From Nodosilinea nodulosa PCC 7104 (GTDB lineage Bacteria; Cyanobacteriota; Cyanobacteriia; Phormidesmidales; Phormidesmidaceae): 64,000 nt of DNA. A program made the position numbers and the translations under genes. Positions 31,001 to 39,118 of this stretch are shown here, in pieces. The number at the start of each line of letters is the position of its first letter. The first letter of the stretch is position 1. The stretch is from assembly GCF_000309385.1 (NCBI RefSeq), contig NZ_JH976538.1, positions 699,181-763,180 of the forward strand. Reading direction: 5' to 3'. The notes beneath the pieces were generated by a model. That model searched no databases, was not told the origin of the DNA, and worked only from the letters and a program-made list of their open reading frames with translations.

Positions 31001-31488
31001 CGTGCCCCAGTTACCGAGTCAACGCCCAGGTTATAGGGCATGTTGTATTTGGCAGAGGTTGCAGCGCCTGGGTTGGCCCCAACAATGCGATCGTAGAGGC
31101 CTGGAAACTCTTTCTGAAAGCCGCCCGCTACAGGAGAACCATCGGGTGCAGTACTGCCCAGCGACCCCCAGGGCATCTCTGGACGGTAGACCGTTTCATC
31201 CGAGCCGGGAACGCTTAGCCGAGATGGATAAAGCTCTGTGGCATAGGAACCTTGACTCGGGTAGCTGGCCCTTGCCGCAGGGGCGGGGGAGCCGGTCGGC
31301 CCGTCATAGTCAGCCTGCAAGGAATTTAGAAAAGCATTCTCCTGGCTGGTGCGCTGCCTATAGGGCTTTGCTTCGATTCGCTGGACCCGTCCAACTCGGG
31401 CATCGCCAGCAGCAGCCAGTTTTTGAGCCAGTGACCCCGATTGACCGTCTAGAAAAGCGGTCAGGTTAGTAATTTTTTGAAGCGCCAT
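28003..31488 (-). CDS. Large virion-like protein, 1161 aa
   Basis: Start at 31488 (MALQKITNLTAFLDGQSGS). It is Ala/Gly/Pro/Gln/Arg-rich with little hydrophobic character, no Cys clusters, and a C-terminal helical region (about 1120-1160, coiled-coil-like with QLEGLRNAYRQAQAVGDNAA). The composition matches the rightward virion genes, not the early genes, suggesting an internal or tail-associated structural protein. It is the only large structural-type gene on the - strand and lies inside the segment bracketed by 78-bp inverted repeats. No enzyme motif recognised. Confidence 0.75.
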   Translation of the reverse strand: MALQKITNLTAFLDGQSGSLAQKLAAAGDARVGRVQRIEAKPYRQRTSQENAFLNSLQADYDGPTGSPAPAARASYPSQGSYATELYPSRLSVPGSDETVYRPEMPWGSLGSTAPDGSPVAGGFQKEFPGLYDRIVGANPGAATSAKYNMPYNLGVDSVTGARTNVDFTQGGLAGRAAADYLGGASGAPGLIDKMGGPQAIAGGYSPGVDVSQTLTDVYGNIASGRQYPVFPTSSPYAWTNPGTVQDVPNRFMYQGTDPDGNVFTGAGGSTLVDASEVPRLVGMDEGIHSAATRTLVPRTYSEAIDTRDRVSGWQPGKTSDDLDSRSYPAPTSGNPVLSLTGNAYDAAFTRGAETTPFLAARGQQAQAESLANMHLQRSIRDDALASNDAAARARIAASSQPVTTDLNLNTTYVVPEAREAEYGFISGSRQPNYSLTATDESNRVIPGLGFLDNGQRSGGSVRPAVRGPGQYGLNQNAYVATRSDIYSPFTSLEPKPAWMSIDAPSPDQPTRLPTPFSSENPRYFADDPTFPGDALYDAPALIRKKLAFEEGNVTRALDQYDAAGGDAAYEAISNLALQRQQQGLPVDYLQGQLDDLMSKKIQARVGQERVISLMNSQQALQGNIQRAFDEMGEMPDFLTTKTRQGSNVVTEDLPLEEVLRRNQQNPVRQVLSLPQSAPSARSVRVNGQDVPIEALQKQGYRLYGSPDSSSIITKHMDEDAGVLSAPPDSPAWRSTEPVFRALHQVDPTVKHNQVRTGVQYLTDSRGNVQIINPGTVVQGAGGGAMTAQPYDFVSVGSGSAPSRYRELRHTNAEDKLAAARAEIEQARAEGWNVNTSPDYAAVQVPLDELGQLNAQRRQRGLHALNLTEVNAMGGLPTARRQFNRQTGQLDSLSQAEADWLGQPSITLQEVRAQMARDMAASRQVAPASSAQAGQIQALASQVLQSPTVFRQAPVPREEIVGGVRGMGGQSLIANLNAQATNMAGVPTANIPVPRVVTPASGSALSPAQRQWAQDSNAQIVRNQAIADEVAQARRQVGSMIIPQGGPSGPVVQRTQAQPANPFPEATGNGVYSVSYLPPGVKQLPQDPRQRAIMLNQGTTLKSRELNHNPQFRSEHVGRLQGQLEGLRNAYRQAQAVGDNAALQEIARRGKKVNEEIQFYS

Positions 31489-31555
31489 GTTACCCAAGAA
31501 GTAGAGTTCGGGGAGCCTCCACTAGGCATATTGTACGGCAGACTTAGAGGAAAGC

Positions 31556-32197
31556 CTAAGTCTTAAAAAGAATGACCAGGGCAAAGGCCGCTAGGAGAAA
31601 GAGAAGGAATATCAGCAACCTTACAATGGTCGTGTCTTGAAAAAAGTCAACCAAAACATGGATGAGATGGACATACCAAATCTCTGAGGTTGCAGCGGGT
31701 GCAGGGGCCGAAGCTACCTGGACAACAGCTTGCTGTTCTTCCTGCGACTCTTTTGGCCGTGAAGGTTCGATCAATGGAACCGTGTCTAACTGATCGTCTT
31801 CAGAAGGGTGAAGGGTTATGTCAATTTGATAGGTAAAGATGATTTGAGTTTTTTCGTCTCTTCTACCGAAATAAGCGATCGAGTCTTCAATGATGGGATA
31901 CCAAGAGCCAGGCTTCAATATTTTTTTGTTGAAGGCTGTTTTTGATTGTCGTCCCATGTGTTTGATTTCCCAAACTAAATCCTCTTCGTTGTAACGAAGG
32001 AGGGCGTGTAGCTTGGAGACGTAGGGATCTCGAATCTGGATGTGAGTCTGTCGTTTGTCCAAATCAGTAGGCAGCGCCCTGCCTATGGTCCAGACGCGAT
32101 CAACAGGATAATTGCGTGAGTCCAAAATTCGTTCTGCGTAAGCAGCACCGATACGGATCAAAATCCGTTCGTTATATTCGTTAGATTGGTTTTCCAC
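31556..32197 (-). CDS. FHA-domain membrane protein, 213 aa
   Basis: N-terminal forkhead-associated domain with the core VWTIGRALPTD (about 35-45), then YVSKLHALLRY (59-69; S-x-x-H as in FHA loops) and a later HMGRQSKTAFN. A Pro/Ser/Glu/Ala-rich linker follows, and a C-terminal transmembrane helix (LLIFLLFLLAAFALVILF, about 194-211). FHA domains bind phosphothreonine peptides, so it may bind host phosphoproteins at the membrane. It is the first gene of the segment inside the inverted repeats. Confidence 0.8.
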   Translation of the reverse strand: MENQSNEYNERILIRIGAAYAERILDSRNYPVDRVWTIGRALPTDLDKRQTHIQIRDPYVSKLHALLRYNEEDLVWEIKHMGRQSKTAFNKKILKPGSWYPIIEDSIAYFGRRDEKTQIIFTYQIDITLHPSEDDQLDTVPLIEPSRPKESQEEQQAVVQVASAPAPAATSEIWYVHLIHVLVDFFQDTTIVRLLIFLLFLLAAFALVILFKT

Positions 32198-32242
32198 TGG
32201 GACAACAAATAAAAGAATTTTACCTATAGATTCGAGGGTTGA

Positions 32243-32320
32243 GGCAATTTGGGGGTGAGAGGAGAGAAGGGATCTCGATATCTCTTGCCGTGGGCAAAAA
32301 GGGGTATTTTTTTATGATCC
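32243..32320 (+). repeat. 78-bp inverted repeat, right copy (faces right)
   Basis: Perfect reverse complement of 27667-27744. Read on the + strand it leads into the late virion genes. Both copies thus have the same orientation relative to the transcription unit they face. Contains TTGCCG (32285-32290) and TATGAT (32313-32318), spaced 22 nt, longer than a sigma-70 spacer. Confidence 0.85.
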
Positions 32321-32361
32321 GTTGGATAAACTAGGTTGTAGAAGTTTTGTAGGGTATCAGC

Positions 32362-32439
32362 ATGGAGAAACGCTACGCTGGAATGAAGCTTCTAGAGCTG
32401 ATGAAGCGCCTAGAGCTAGCAAAAATTCTTAACCTATGA
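32362..32439 (+). CDS. 25-residue leader peptide
   Basis: ATG at 32362-32364 and TGA at 32437-32439, sharing ATGA with the start of the 466-residue gene. Product MEKRYAGMKLLELMKRLELA then KILNL would be a basic amphipathic helix. It could be a translational coupling leader for the late operon. Confidence 0.4.
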   Translation: MEKRYAGMKLLELMKRLELAKILNL

Positions 32440-33836
32440 TCAACGGTTTAGGGGGTGGGGCATCCGATCTTTGGGGTAAAGCTCAGAAGGTAGGGGCCGA
32501 TGTATGGAACGTAGCGCAACAGAACTTTGGTAGGTCTGTTGTGCAAGAAGCTCTTGACCAATCAAGGCGACCAGTTATAACAGATCCGCTCAAAATTAAG
32601 CGTGAGGAAGCGGCAAAGTTACAACGGTATGCAGATGGGTTAAAGGGGACTCCGGGACATGCAGAGGCCTTAGAGAGAGCCAGCAGAGCAAGCCAGGAAT
32701 TTCAGGCGGAACGGGCCAAAAACATTGCTGGCAAAACACTGGCTGATTACCTGTCAGATGCAAGTCGGTCCAAGTGGTGGTTGCTGAATGCGGCCCAGGC
32801 TGTCTCCGGCCTGGCTGGCCAGAAGATTATGAAGTCGGAAGGGTACGGCATGGGTGGGGCTTTGCTCGGCGGTGCTGCGCTGACCGGCCTCATGGAGGTG
32901 GCCACCGGGAACATTGACTTTACCAACTTGGATGAAGCGGGCAGACCCAAGGGGTACTCAACGCTATTTCCAAAGGAAATCGAGCAGGTTAACCCTGCCA
33001 CCGGAGAAACGGAAATTTACGTTGACCGGACCAAAAGCGCTAACCCAGTTGCAGAGCTGGCGGCTCGATACTTCCTGAACCGAACCGGGAACGTGCTGCC
33101 AGAGGATCAGTTCCTCCAGGAACGACCGGACGTAACCCCGGAGGAATATGCTCGATTCAAGGCCGCAAAGCGAGACAGACAATTTTTTGGGGTTGAGGAT
33201 TTACCGATCAGCGTCAGTGCTCCCATCGGTGCAATTGCGGGTGGGCTGATCGATGGCAAGCTGACCAAGCCTAGCCTGCGGGGGATGGTGGCAGGGGCGG
33301 TGCTCGGGCCGATTGCAAAACAAATAGCGATTGACGTTCCAACCGAGCTGGGGGTAATCCACGGGACCACAGAGACTCCTAACGACCCAATAGGCGAGGT
33401 TGAGTTTTTGGGGTATCGGGTTCCACTTAAAGCTGTTGTCGCTACTGCTGTTGGGGCAGCTGGCCTGAAGTATGGCGGGCGATACCTGAAAAACCAGGGA
33501 GCCAAGGTAGGTCAGATCAACCTGAATCTTGATGATGCTGTAGGGGGAGTAAAGCCGGGGCATAGATACTCTGTCGATGAAGTGATCGCCCAGGGTGGAG
33601 GAACTTACCGGGAACCGCCGCCCAGCTCTGGCTATCAAAATCAGGTCGATAATTCAGCAGTTCAGTACGGCTTAGACCTAGATGGCACAGGCCGAACACC
33701 TGAAGAATTTGTCCGGTTTGCTTCTGGCATTCCTCCAGAAAAAAGCGGTGCACTAAACTATGAAAACTTCCGCATTGAACAAGAGCGCAAAGAAATAGAG
33801 CGGATAAATTCAGTAATCGAAAGACTTTACGGATGA
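32436..33836 (+). CDS. Putative internal virion / ejection protein, 466 aa
   Basis: First long gene of the rightward virion block. It is a mixed helical protein with several Gly/Ala-rich hydrophobic stretches (GMGGALLGGAALTGLMEVAT; GAIAGGLIDG; VVATAVGAAGLKYGG) that could insert in or cross a membrane, embedded in charged helices. This resembles ejection or membrane-penetrating virion proteins in layout, but no family is recognised. Its ATG overlaps the stop of the 25-residue leader ORF. Confidence 0.7.
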   Translation: MINGLGGGASDLWGKAQKVGADVWNVAQQNFGRSVVQEALDQSRRPVITDPLKIKREEAAKLQRYADGLKGTPGHAEALERASRASQEFQAERAKNIAGKTLADYLSDASRSKWWLLNAAQAVSGLAGQKIMKSEGYGMGGALLGGAALTGLMEVATGNIDFTNLDEAGRPKGYSTLFPKEIEQVNPATGETEIYVDRTKSANPVAELAARYFLNRTGNVLPEDQFLQERPDVTPEEYARFKAAKRDRQFFGVEDLPISVSAPIGAIAGGLIDGKLTKPSLRGMVAGAVLGPIAKQIAIDVPTELGVIHGTTETPNDPIGEVEFLGYRVPLKAVVATAVGAAGLKYGGRYLKNQGAKVGQINLNLDDAVGGVKPGHRYSVDEVIAQGGGTYREPPPSSGYQNQVDNSAVQYGLDLDGTGRTPEEFVRFASGIPPEKSGALNYENFRIEQERKEIERINSVIERLYG

Positions 33837-33843
33837 GGGCAAA

Positions 33844-34755
33844 ATGCAGCTAATTGATCCTATAACCGGAGAGGTTAGGCCTGCCGGAAGTTTTTCTAGT
33901 TCAGAATGGCAAAACCTGGTCAGGGAAAATCCAGATGCCGCTACCTTGATTCTTCAGCTTAGGAGAAAGGAAAAAGATGCGGAAGAGGCTAGGCGGGAAA
34001 GCCTCAGAGCTAATGCAACCAGCGTCGGAGCATTGGCCGCTGGGGCGTCCTTCCCTGCCATTAATGCCGCCATGCCAAACCTAGGTAATGCGTTTGCCAA
34101 GGAGTGGATTGTTAGGGGCCATGCTGTCCCAGGCAGTGTGATTTACGAGGGGCCTAGGGTTGGCATCTCCGTGAGCGATCGCCCAGAAAACTACGGGCAA
34201 ACTGTTTTTACGGTCGATGGTTCTACCGAACGACCATATAATCCCAGATTTTCGGAAGATGCGTTTATTGGTGCCGACGGAAAGCCGTTGACCGGGGGGG
34301 CCGTTGATGCCAGAAGAAATAAGTTAATTCGAGATGGAAACTTTGACAAAGACTATCTTCCACCAGAGAGGCCAAGGGAAATTGTTGATGATATAGGAGC
34401 TGCTAGAACTAACTGGACCGGCTACCAGATGTCTCCAGAGGGGGCACGATTGTATATGGCAACGCCGGAAGCGGCAGGCGTTTTTGGTGGCAGCAAGGGG
34501 GTCGAAAGGTTGGCCGAGCTTGGATTTAGTCCAAGCACTTTAGCAGGCAACTCAATCTATACGATGGATGCTCGACCAGGCGCTAGGTTTCTGGGGAGCG
34601 GCTATCATTTGGTAGATGATCTGGTCATGAAAGCGGCTCAGGGTCAATCCTTAAAACCTGTCAGGTTTGCGGGTGCTTTGATCGGTGCTTTAGGCCTGGG
34701 CGGGGCAATTGCTCAAGGAATCAACATTTTAGGAGACAGGACAAATGCTGCCTAA
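33844..34755 (+). CDS. Putative virion protein, 303 aa
   Basis: Not recognised. A helical N-terminus (EKDAEEARRESLRANATSVG) passes into a Gly/Ala hydrophobic stretch; the middle is beta-rich with YTMDARPGARF; the C-terminus is hydrophobic (ALIGALGLGGAIAQGINILG). It overlaps the next gene by 11 nt. Together with 32436-33836 it may form an ejection or membrane-interacting part of the virion (inference). Confidence 0.65.
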   Translation: MQLIDPITGEVRPAGSFSSSEWQNLVRENPDAATLILQLRRKEKDAEEARRESLRANATSVGALAAGASFPAINAAMPNLGNAFAKEWIVRGHAVPGSVIYEGPRVGISVSDRPENYGQTVFTVDGSTERPYNPRFSEDAFIGADGKPLTGGAVDARRNKLIRDGNFDKDYLPPERPREIVDDIGAARTNWTGYQMSPEGARLYMATPEAAGVFGGSKGVERLAELGFSPSTLAGNSIYTMDARPGARFLGSGYHLVDDLVMKAAQGQSLKPVRFAGALIGALGLGGAIAQGINILGDRTNAA

Positions 34756-35467
34756 CTATCAGGATTACAGCAACTCGGTAAGAGAAAATTTTCACCCAAT
34801 GTCGCTGATGAATCCTTTCTCTGCTGCGAACAATTTGTGGCAGATTCAGGCTGGTGCCAACCAGAATCATCAAGACCGGATGAATAATGCCTATAACTCT
34901 CAGAACGCAACTAAAGGGATGCAAAGTCAACTTGACAGCATCCTAAAAGGTGTGTCCGAGGGAACGGCTAACTTATCCCAGGCCGAGCAGCTGTTGAATA
35001 ATGCGGACCAGCTGGGGGTGAGCTTAGATACCCGTGGGGCAAAAATCGGCGGCAATAGTCGGCAGGCCCAGGCCAATCAATTGCTCAATGCCCATGCCGG
35101 TCTGGACACCAACGACTATATGGGGAACGTTAACAGCCTGGTAAATCAACAGGCTGGTCAATCCTCAGCTCTGAGTGATTCTGCACTGCAAGACATGGGC
35201 CTACGAAACGAAGGAATGGACCCAGGCCTAGCACGGCAGATGGGCCTAACGGCTCAATTGTCGATGCAGAACTCTAAGTTTGAATCTGACCTGGCCTATC
35301 AAAATGCTATCCGTAGCAGGCCGATTAGTCGGGACATTGCTCATCAACAAAACGATGCGCAACTGGCCATGACCCGAGAAAATAATCGGGCAAGCATGGC
35401 CAACACCTTGCTTAACTCAATGGCTCAGCAAGGTGCAAACTGGGCGAATTTCTACAAGATGGGGTAG
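34745..35467 (+). CDS. Asn/Gln-rich putative virion protein, 240 aa
   Basis: Strongly Asn/Gln/Ala/Met-rich, predicted as long amphipathic helices with few aromatic residues (MLPNYQDYSNSVRENFHPMS start). Composition matches the next two genes, and the three may be a family of internal virion proteins. No known motif. Confidence 0.65.
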   Translation: MLPNYQDYSNSVRENFHPMSLMNPFSAANNLWQIQAGANQNHQDRMNNAYNSQNATKGMQSQLDSILKGVSEGTANLSQAEQLLNNADQLGVSLDTRGAKIGGNSRQAQANQLLNAHAGLDTNDYMGNVNSLVNQQAGQSSALSDSALQDMGLRNEGMDPGLARQMGLTAQLSMQNSKFESDLAYQNAIRSRPISRDIAHQQNDAQLAMTRENNRASMANTLLNSMAQQGANWANFYKMG

Positions 35468-35471
35468 GTAA

Positions 35472-36089
35472 ATGGCTACGTCGACTAGAAGCGTATTTCA
35501 GGGTGGGGTAGAGGTAAGCCGTACCGTCAATGGTGGGCGATCGGCTAATGCTGGCATCTATGGCCAGCGATCAAGCTCTGGCATAGACAATGAGTACAAC
35601 CTGCGAAACGAGGTTGACCATTGGGCTGACCAGCGTATGAACCAAGCCCGGTTAGACAACCGGGCCGACCAGGCCACCATGCGCCGAGACGCCATGAACA
35701 ATCAGGCGATGGACCGCAACGATGCGCGTAGGGCTGCCTATAACGACTACACCATGGGTGTGCAAAGCTTCAACGAAGGAGTACGGCAGAGCCGTGCACA
35801 AGAGCGGCAGACGGACTATCAAAACCAAACCCAGAGGTTTGCCAATCAGCTCGACTACAACGCCCGAATGAATACTGCTGGAATGCAAAGCTTTGACAAT
35901 ATGCGTGGGCTGATGGCTCAGCTTGCGATCGCCAAGGGAGAGCAGGGCAATCAAGAGCGGTCTATCTTCGCTGACCTGACCAAGGCCAAGTGGAGCAATG
36001 ACACTCAGCGTCGAGGCGATTTGCTAGGTGCCTACAGTAACCTTTCGTCTAGCTACACCAACCCTACGCAGTACAAATACTGGAGCTAA
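35472..36089 (+). CDS. Asn/Gln/Arg-rich putative virion protein, 205 aa
   Basis: Very rich in Asn, Gln, Arg, Asp and Met (QARLDNRADQATMRRDAMNN), consistent with an extended helical rod. It has no hydrophobic core comparable to a globular enzyme. It lies 4 nt after the previous gene. Candidate internal or DNA-packaging-associated virion protein. Confidence 0.65.
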   Translation: MATSTRSVFQGGVEVSRTVNGGRSANAGIYGQRSSSGIDNEYNLRNEVDHWADQRMNQARLDNRADQATMRRDAMNNQAMDRNDARRAAYNDYTMGVQSFNEGVRQSRAQERQTDYQNQTQRFANQLDYNARMNTAGMQSFDNMRGLMAQLAIAKGEQGNQERSIFADLTKAKWSNDTQRRGDLLGAYSNLSSSYTNPTQYKYWS

Positions 36090-36095
36090 CCTGAC

Positions 36096-36566
36096 ATGAG
36101 CAGCAGCTTGATTCAAACTTTCACCCCCAATACCGGGGGTATGGAAGATCTTTACAAAAAGATGCTTGAGCAGTTTGGCTCGGGTGGCACCTCAAGTTAC
36201 GAGTCGATGATCAAGGCAACGAATGAAGGCAACCTGGCCATGCAGCAGGCTGCTAATGCAGGCGACATGGACTACATGAACCAGCAGTTTGCCAACATGC
36301 GGCAGATGGCTAAAGAGCAGGCCGCAGACTGGCTGAACATCAACAGTGATTTGATGGGCAAATCGTCCATGTATCGTTCGCAAGAGTCAGCCCAACAATT
36401 TGGCCAGGATCGCCAGCTTCAGGGCGACCAAATTGCTAAAGAAAAGGAGATGCAGCAAGAGCAATTCGGCCAAGAAAAAAGAATGTTTTTAGAGGATGAA
36501 CGGGCTAAGATAGACGAACAAAACCGCAACTCAAGCCGAGCAGTTAACGCCTACAAAAACTTCTAA
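36096..36566 (+). CDS. Gln/Met-rich putative virion protein, 156 aa
   Basis: Third in the Asn/Gln-rich run. The C-terminal 80 residues form a long Gln/Glu/Lys helix (QLQGDQIAKEKEMQQEQFGQ). The ATG of the next gene shares the last base of its stop codon. Not recognised. Confidence 0.65.
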   Translation: MSSSLIQTFTPNTGGMEDLYKKMLEQFGSGGTSSYESMIKATNEGNLAMQQAANAGDMDYMNQQFANMRQMAKEQAADWLNINSDLMGKSSMYRSQESAQQFGQDRQLQGDQIAKEKEMQQEQFGQEKRMFLEDERAKIDEQNRNSSRAVNAYKNF

Positions 36567-37222
36567 TGGCAGGAACGCACAAAAGAACTAACGACAACAG
36601 GAAGCGTACCGAAAGGTTGCGCAAGCTTGACGTTGACAAGATTCTTGAGTTACTGCCAGAAGATGTTGAGGCCGAGTTCAAAAGGTATGCTCGATTTAAT
36701 CAGCATTCCAGGGATTTACAGGGCTGGCTGAAGGAAGCACAAGACCAATACGCCAGCCATTTCCCTGAAACATGGAAGCCGTTTGTACCTTCAATTGCAA
36801 GTGTCACAAACTGGGTAAGAAAAAACTATCCAACAGGTGAACAAGCCGTAGTGCTCAATGAGCTTACGTCGGCCTACGTTGGTCTTGATTATGACCAGGT
36901 AATTGAATCTTCTCTGGCCCAATCGGTTACACTTTGCATGACCCTGGTTGAACGACTTCGGCTTGAAGGGGTCAACGAAATTGACCCAGCTGTTGTTTTA
37001 CAGCAAGTCGCTTCTTTCCAGAAAACTATCTCAATTCTCTACAAAGACTTGAATAAAGCAAAGCGCATGTCGTCTATGCGTGATGCAGAAATGTCTGGAG
37101 CGCAACGGGTCATCGATCTTCTCCTAAATCAGTTCAAAGATCAGGCTGGAGAATCTGCTATTAAAGAGGCCTGCATTGGGGCCTTGGAGCAAATTGAATC
37201 CGAAATATATGGGGCCGTTTAA
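36566..37222 (+). CDS. Small terminase subunit candidate, 218 aa
   Basis: A basic N-terminus (KRTNDNRKRTERLRKLDVDK) is followed by a helical body with WVRKNYPTGEQAVVLNELTS, which could hold an HTH. It lies one gene upstream of TerL and is of typical TerS size. The assignment rests on position and general shape, not on a recognised motif. Confidence 0.5.
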   Translation: MAGTHKRTNDNRKRTERLRKLDVDKILELLPEDVEAEFKRYARFNQHSRDLQGWLKEAQDQYASHFPETWKPFVPSIASVTNWVRKNYPTGEQAVVLNELTSAYVGLDYDQVIESSLAQSVTLCMTLVERLRLEGVNEIDPAVVLQQVASFQKTISILYKDLNKAKRMSSMRDAEMSGAQRVIDLLLNQFKDQAGESAIKEACIGALEQIESEIYGAV

Positions 37223-37529
37223 GTGGCCCTACAAGAGGAAAATTATCTTGAACGACAGAATTAGAGCACTCATAAATGCCGGGAATTGGTACTTTGCAAT
37301 AGTCTTCGAAAGAGCCGTTATTGGCGCAGTTCAGCTAGAAAATGGATGGATCTTTTGCTCTGTAAGGTATTGCGCTGACCCAAAAATGTTTGACTTGGAA
37401 ACAGGAAAAATGTTGGTTCGTGACGATATAATTGACCAAATTATTAGTTACGAAGCTTACAAAAGTGGGGATGTATCCGCACCCAAGGAAGCTTGGTATA
37501 AACTACCTGTTGTTGAAATGAAAGACTAA
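37176..37529 (+). CDS. Hypothetical protein, 117 aa
   Basis: Not recognised. The start overlaps the 3' end of the preceding gene by 47 nt; later starts in frame are possible. Beta-rich in its centre (WYFAIVFERAVIGAVQLENG). It ends on the first base of the TerL ATG. Confidence 0.55.
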   Translation: MGPWSKLNPKYMGPFKWPYKRKIILNDRIRALINAGNWYFAIVFERAVIGAVQLENGWIFCSVRYCADPKMFDLETGKMLVRDDIIDQIISYEAYKSGDVSAPKEAWYKLPVVEMKD

Positions 37530-39118
37530 TGCCCGTTCGCAGTTGGCGAGTTCATAATTTCAAGGCTCGTCACTATGCTGAACGATCGAAAGGGCTATTT
37601 ACAAGTCAAGAAGCGCTCGACGCAAGAGAAGATCTAGACAAATTCATTGAGTATGTGAGCGGGCACAAGGTCGCTCATTGCCACATGAAACGGTGGTCAG
37701 AGGCCTGGGCCACTGGCCGAGATAATGTGTTGCTCAAGAAAATTGCTGGGCCAAATGAATCGATCCTTGCTCCGCGAGGATCGGCCAAGTCTACTCGGGT
37801 AGCGTACTTTTTGGCCTGGACCATTGGACACAATCCGGCAATTCCGATCATCTACTTGTCCTACAAGTCAGACATTGCCTGTTCCCGCTCAAGGGTTATT
37901 CAGCGAATCATTGAAAGCCCCAAGTATCAAGAGGTTTTCCCGTGGATACGACCCAACAAAAAGCGATGGAATCAGTCAGAGTGGGAAATTGATAAAGCCT
38001 TTGCTGGGGTATCAAATCTTGAACAAGACTATACCCTGTATGCGGTTGGGATCGACGGGGGTATTGTCTCCAAACGATCGTGGCTCATCGTCGTAGATGA
38101 TCCGATCAAAAACCGTGAGTCAATCGAAAATCCAGACATTCGGGAGAAAATTTCTAATAACTGGCGAGATGCAGCCAAACCTACCTTGGTCCCTGGTGGT
38201 CGAATGCTGTCAATCGGAACCAGATTCAGGCCGGATGATATTCATGCCACCGACTTTAACAAGGAAAACGGTTGGAATATCATCGAGCAGCAGGCCATTA
38301 TTACCGACGAAGACGGGCAGGAGTCAAGCTACTGGGAAGAACGGTTTCCCTATCGGTCCCAGATCGTTAATGAATTCGGAGACGAAATCGAGGGTCTTTA
38401 CGAGATGCGGGAGAAGGACCCGGTTTCGTTCTCCTTCCAGTATCAGAACGTGGTCGTTCACTTGTCGAACATTGCCATCAATCCAGATTGGATCGTCTAC
38501 ACCTCGGTCATTCCCAAAGACCCGTTCAAGTATGGCCTTGGCCTGGACCTGTCCGGTGCAGCCCGTGAGCGAAACGACTTCACCGCCATGGTCCTCGGCA
38601 GCCTAGAGCGCACCATGGAAGAACGCAGGCGGAAAGTGAGGGATAGGCTAACCATCCTCGAAGCGGTGCGCGGCAGATGGCCAGGAAACCTCGACAAGAT
38701 CGATAAAATTCTTGAGCTGTGCGTTGAATGGGGAATCATCTTCGAGACAGATAGCGAAGAGTATCCCTATCAGCCAAATGAAAACAAAGGCCTAACTGTC
38801 TTTGCTGAAGCTGTTCAGTACCAGGTCAGCTTTCAATATGACTGGAAGCGAATCATTGAAGGAAAGTACAAGTTGTGGAATTTGAGTTGTAAGGGAGTCA
38901 AGGTAAAGGGTGACAAAGATCTACGATTGAAATCAGTTACGGGTGTTTTTCAGGATGGTCTTATAAAATTTAATGAGTATCGAGACATGAGCCGGTTGGT
39001 CACTGAACTAACAAATCACGGTGCTACCGACAACGATGATTTAGAAGATGCCTTTGTGCATCTGGTCAGAGGAATGGTTAAGTACAGGCCTATCACTACT
39101 GGAGAACAAGAGGAATGA
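37529..39118 (+). CDS. terL: Terminase large subunit
   Basis: 529 residues. ATPase: Walker A APRGSAKST (81-89), Walker B LIVVDDP (186-192) and coupling motif SIGTR (228-232). C-terminal RNase H-like nuclease: GLGLDLSGAARERNDF (first acidic residue at about 340) and DNDDLEDAF (about 501-509). It cuts and pumps DNA into the prohead with the small subunit and portal. The next ATG overlaps the stop. Confidence 0.9.
   Translation: MPVRSWRVHNFKARHYAERSKGLFTSQEALDAREDLDKFIEYVSGHKVAHCHMKRWSEAWATGRDNVLLKKIAGPNESILAPRGSAKSTRVAYFLAWTIGHNPAIPIIYLSYKSDIACSRSRVIQRIIESPKYQEVFPWIRPNKKRWNQSEWEIDKAFAGVSNLEQDYTLYAVGIDGGIVSKRSWLIVVDDPIKNRESIENPDIREKISNNWRDAAKPTLVPGGRMLSIGTRFRPDDIHATDFNKENGWNIIEQQAIITDEDGQESSYWEERFPYRSQIVNEFGDEIEGLYEMREKDPVSFSFQYQNVVVHLSNIAINPDWIVYTSVIPKDPFKYGLGLDLSGAARERNDFTAMVLGSLERTMEERRRKVRDRLTILEAVRGRWPGNLDKIDKILELCVEWGIIFETDSEEYPYQPNENKGLTVFAEAVQYQVSFQYDWKRIIEGKYKLWNLSCKGVKVKGDKDLRLKSVTGVFQDGLIKFNEYRDMSRLVTELTNHGATDNDDLEDAFVHLVRGMVKYRPITTGEQEE

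Noticed and set aside
38097-38606. 169-codon frame within the terminase gene
   Set aside because: It lies inside the TerL coding region that carries the ATPase and nuclease motifs; a Ser/Arg-rich shadow frame.
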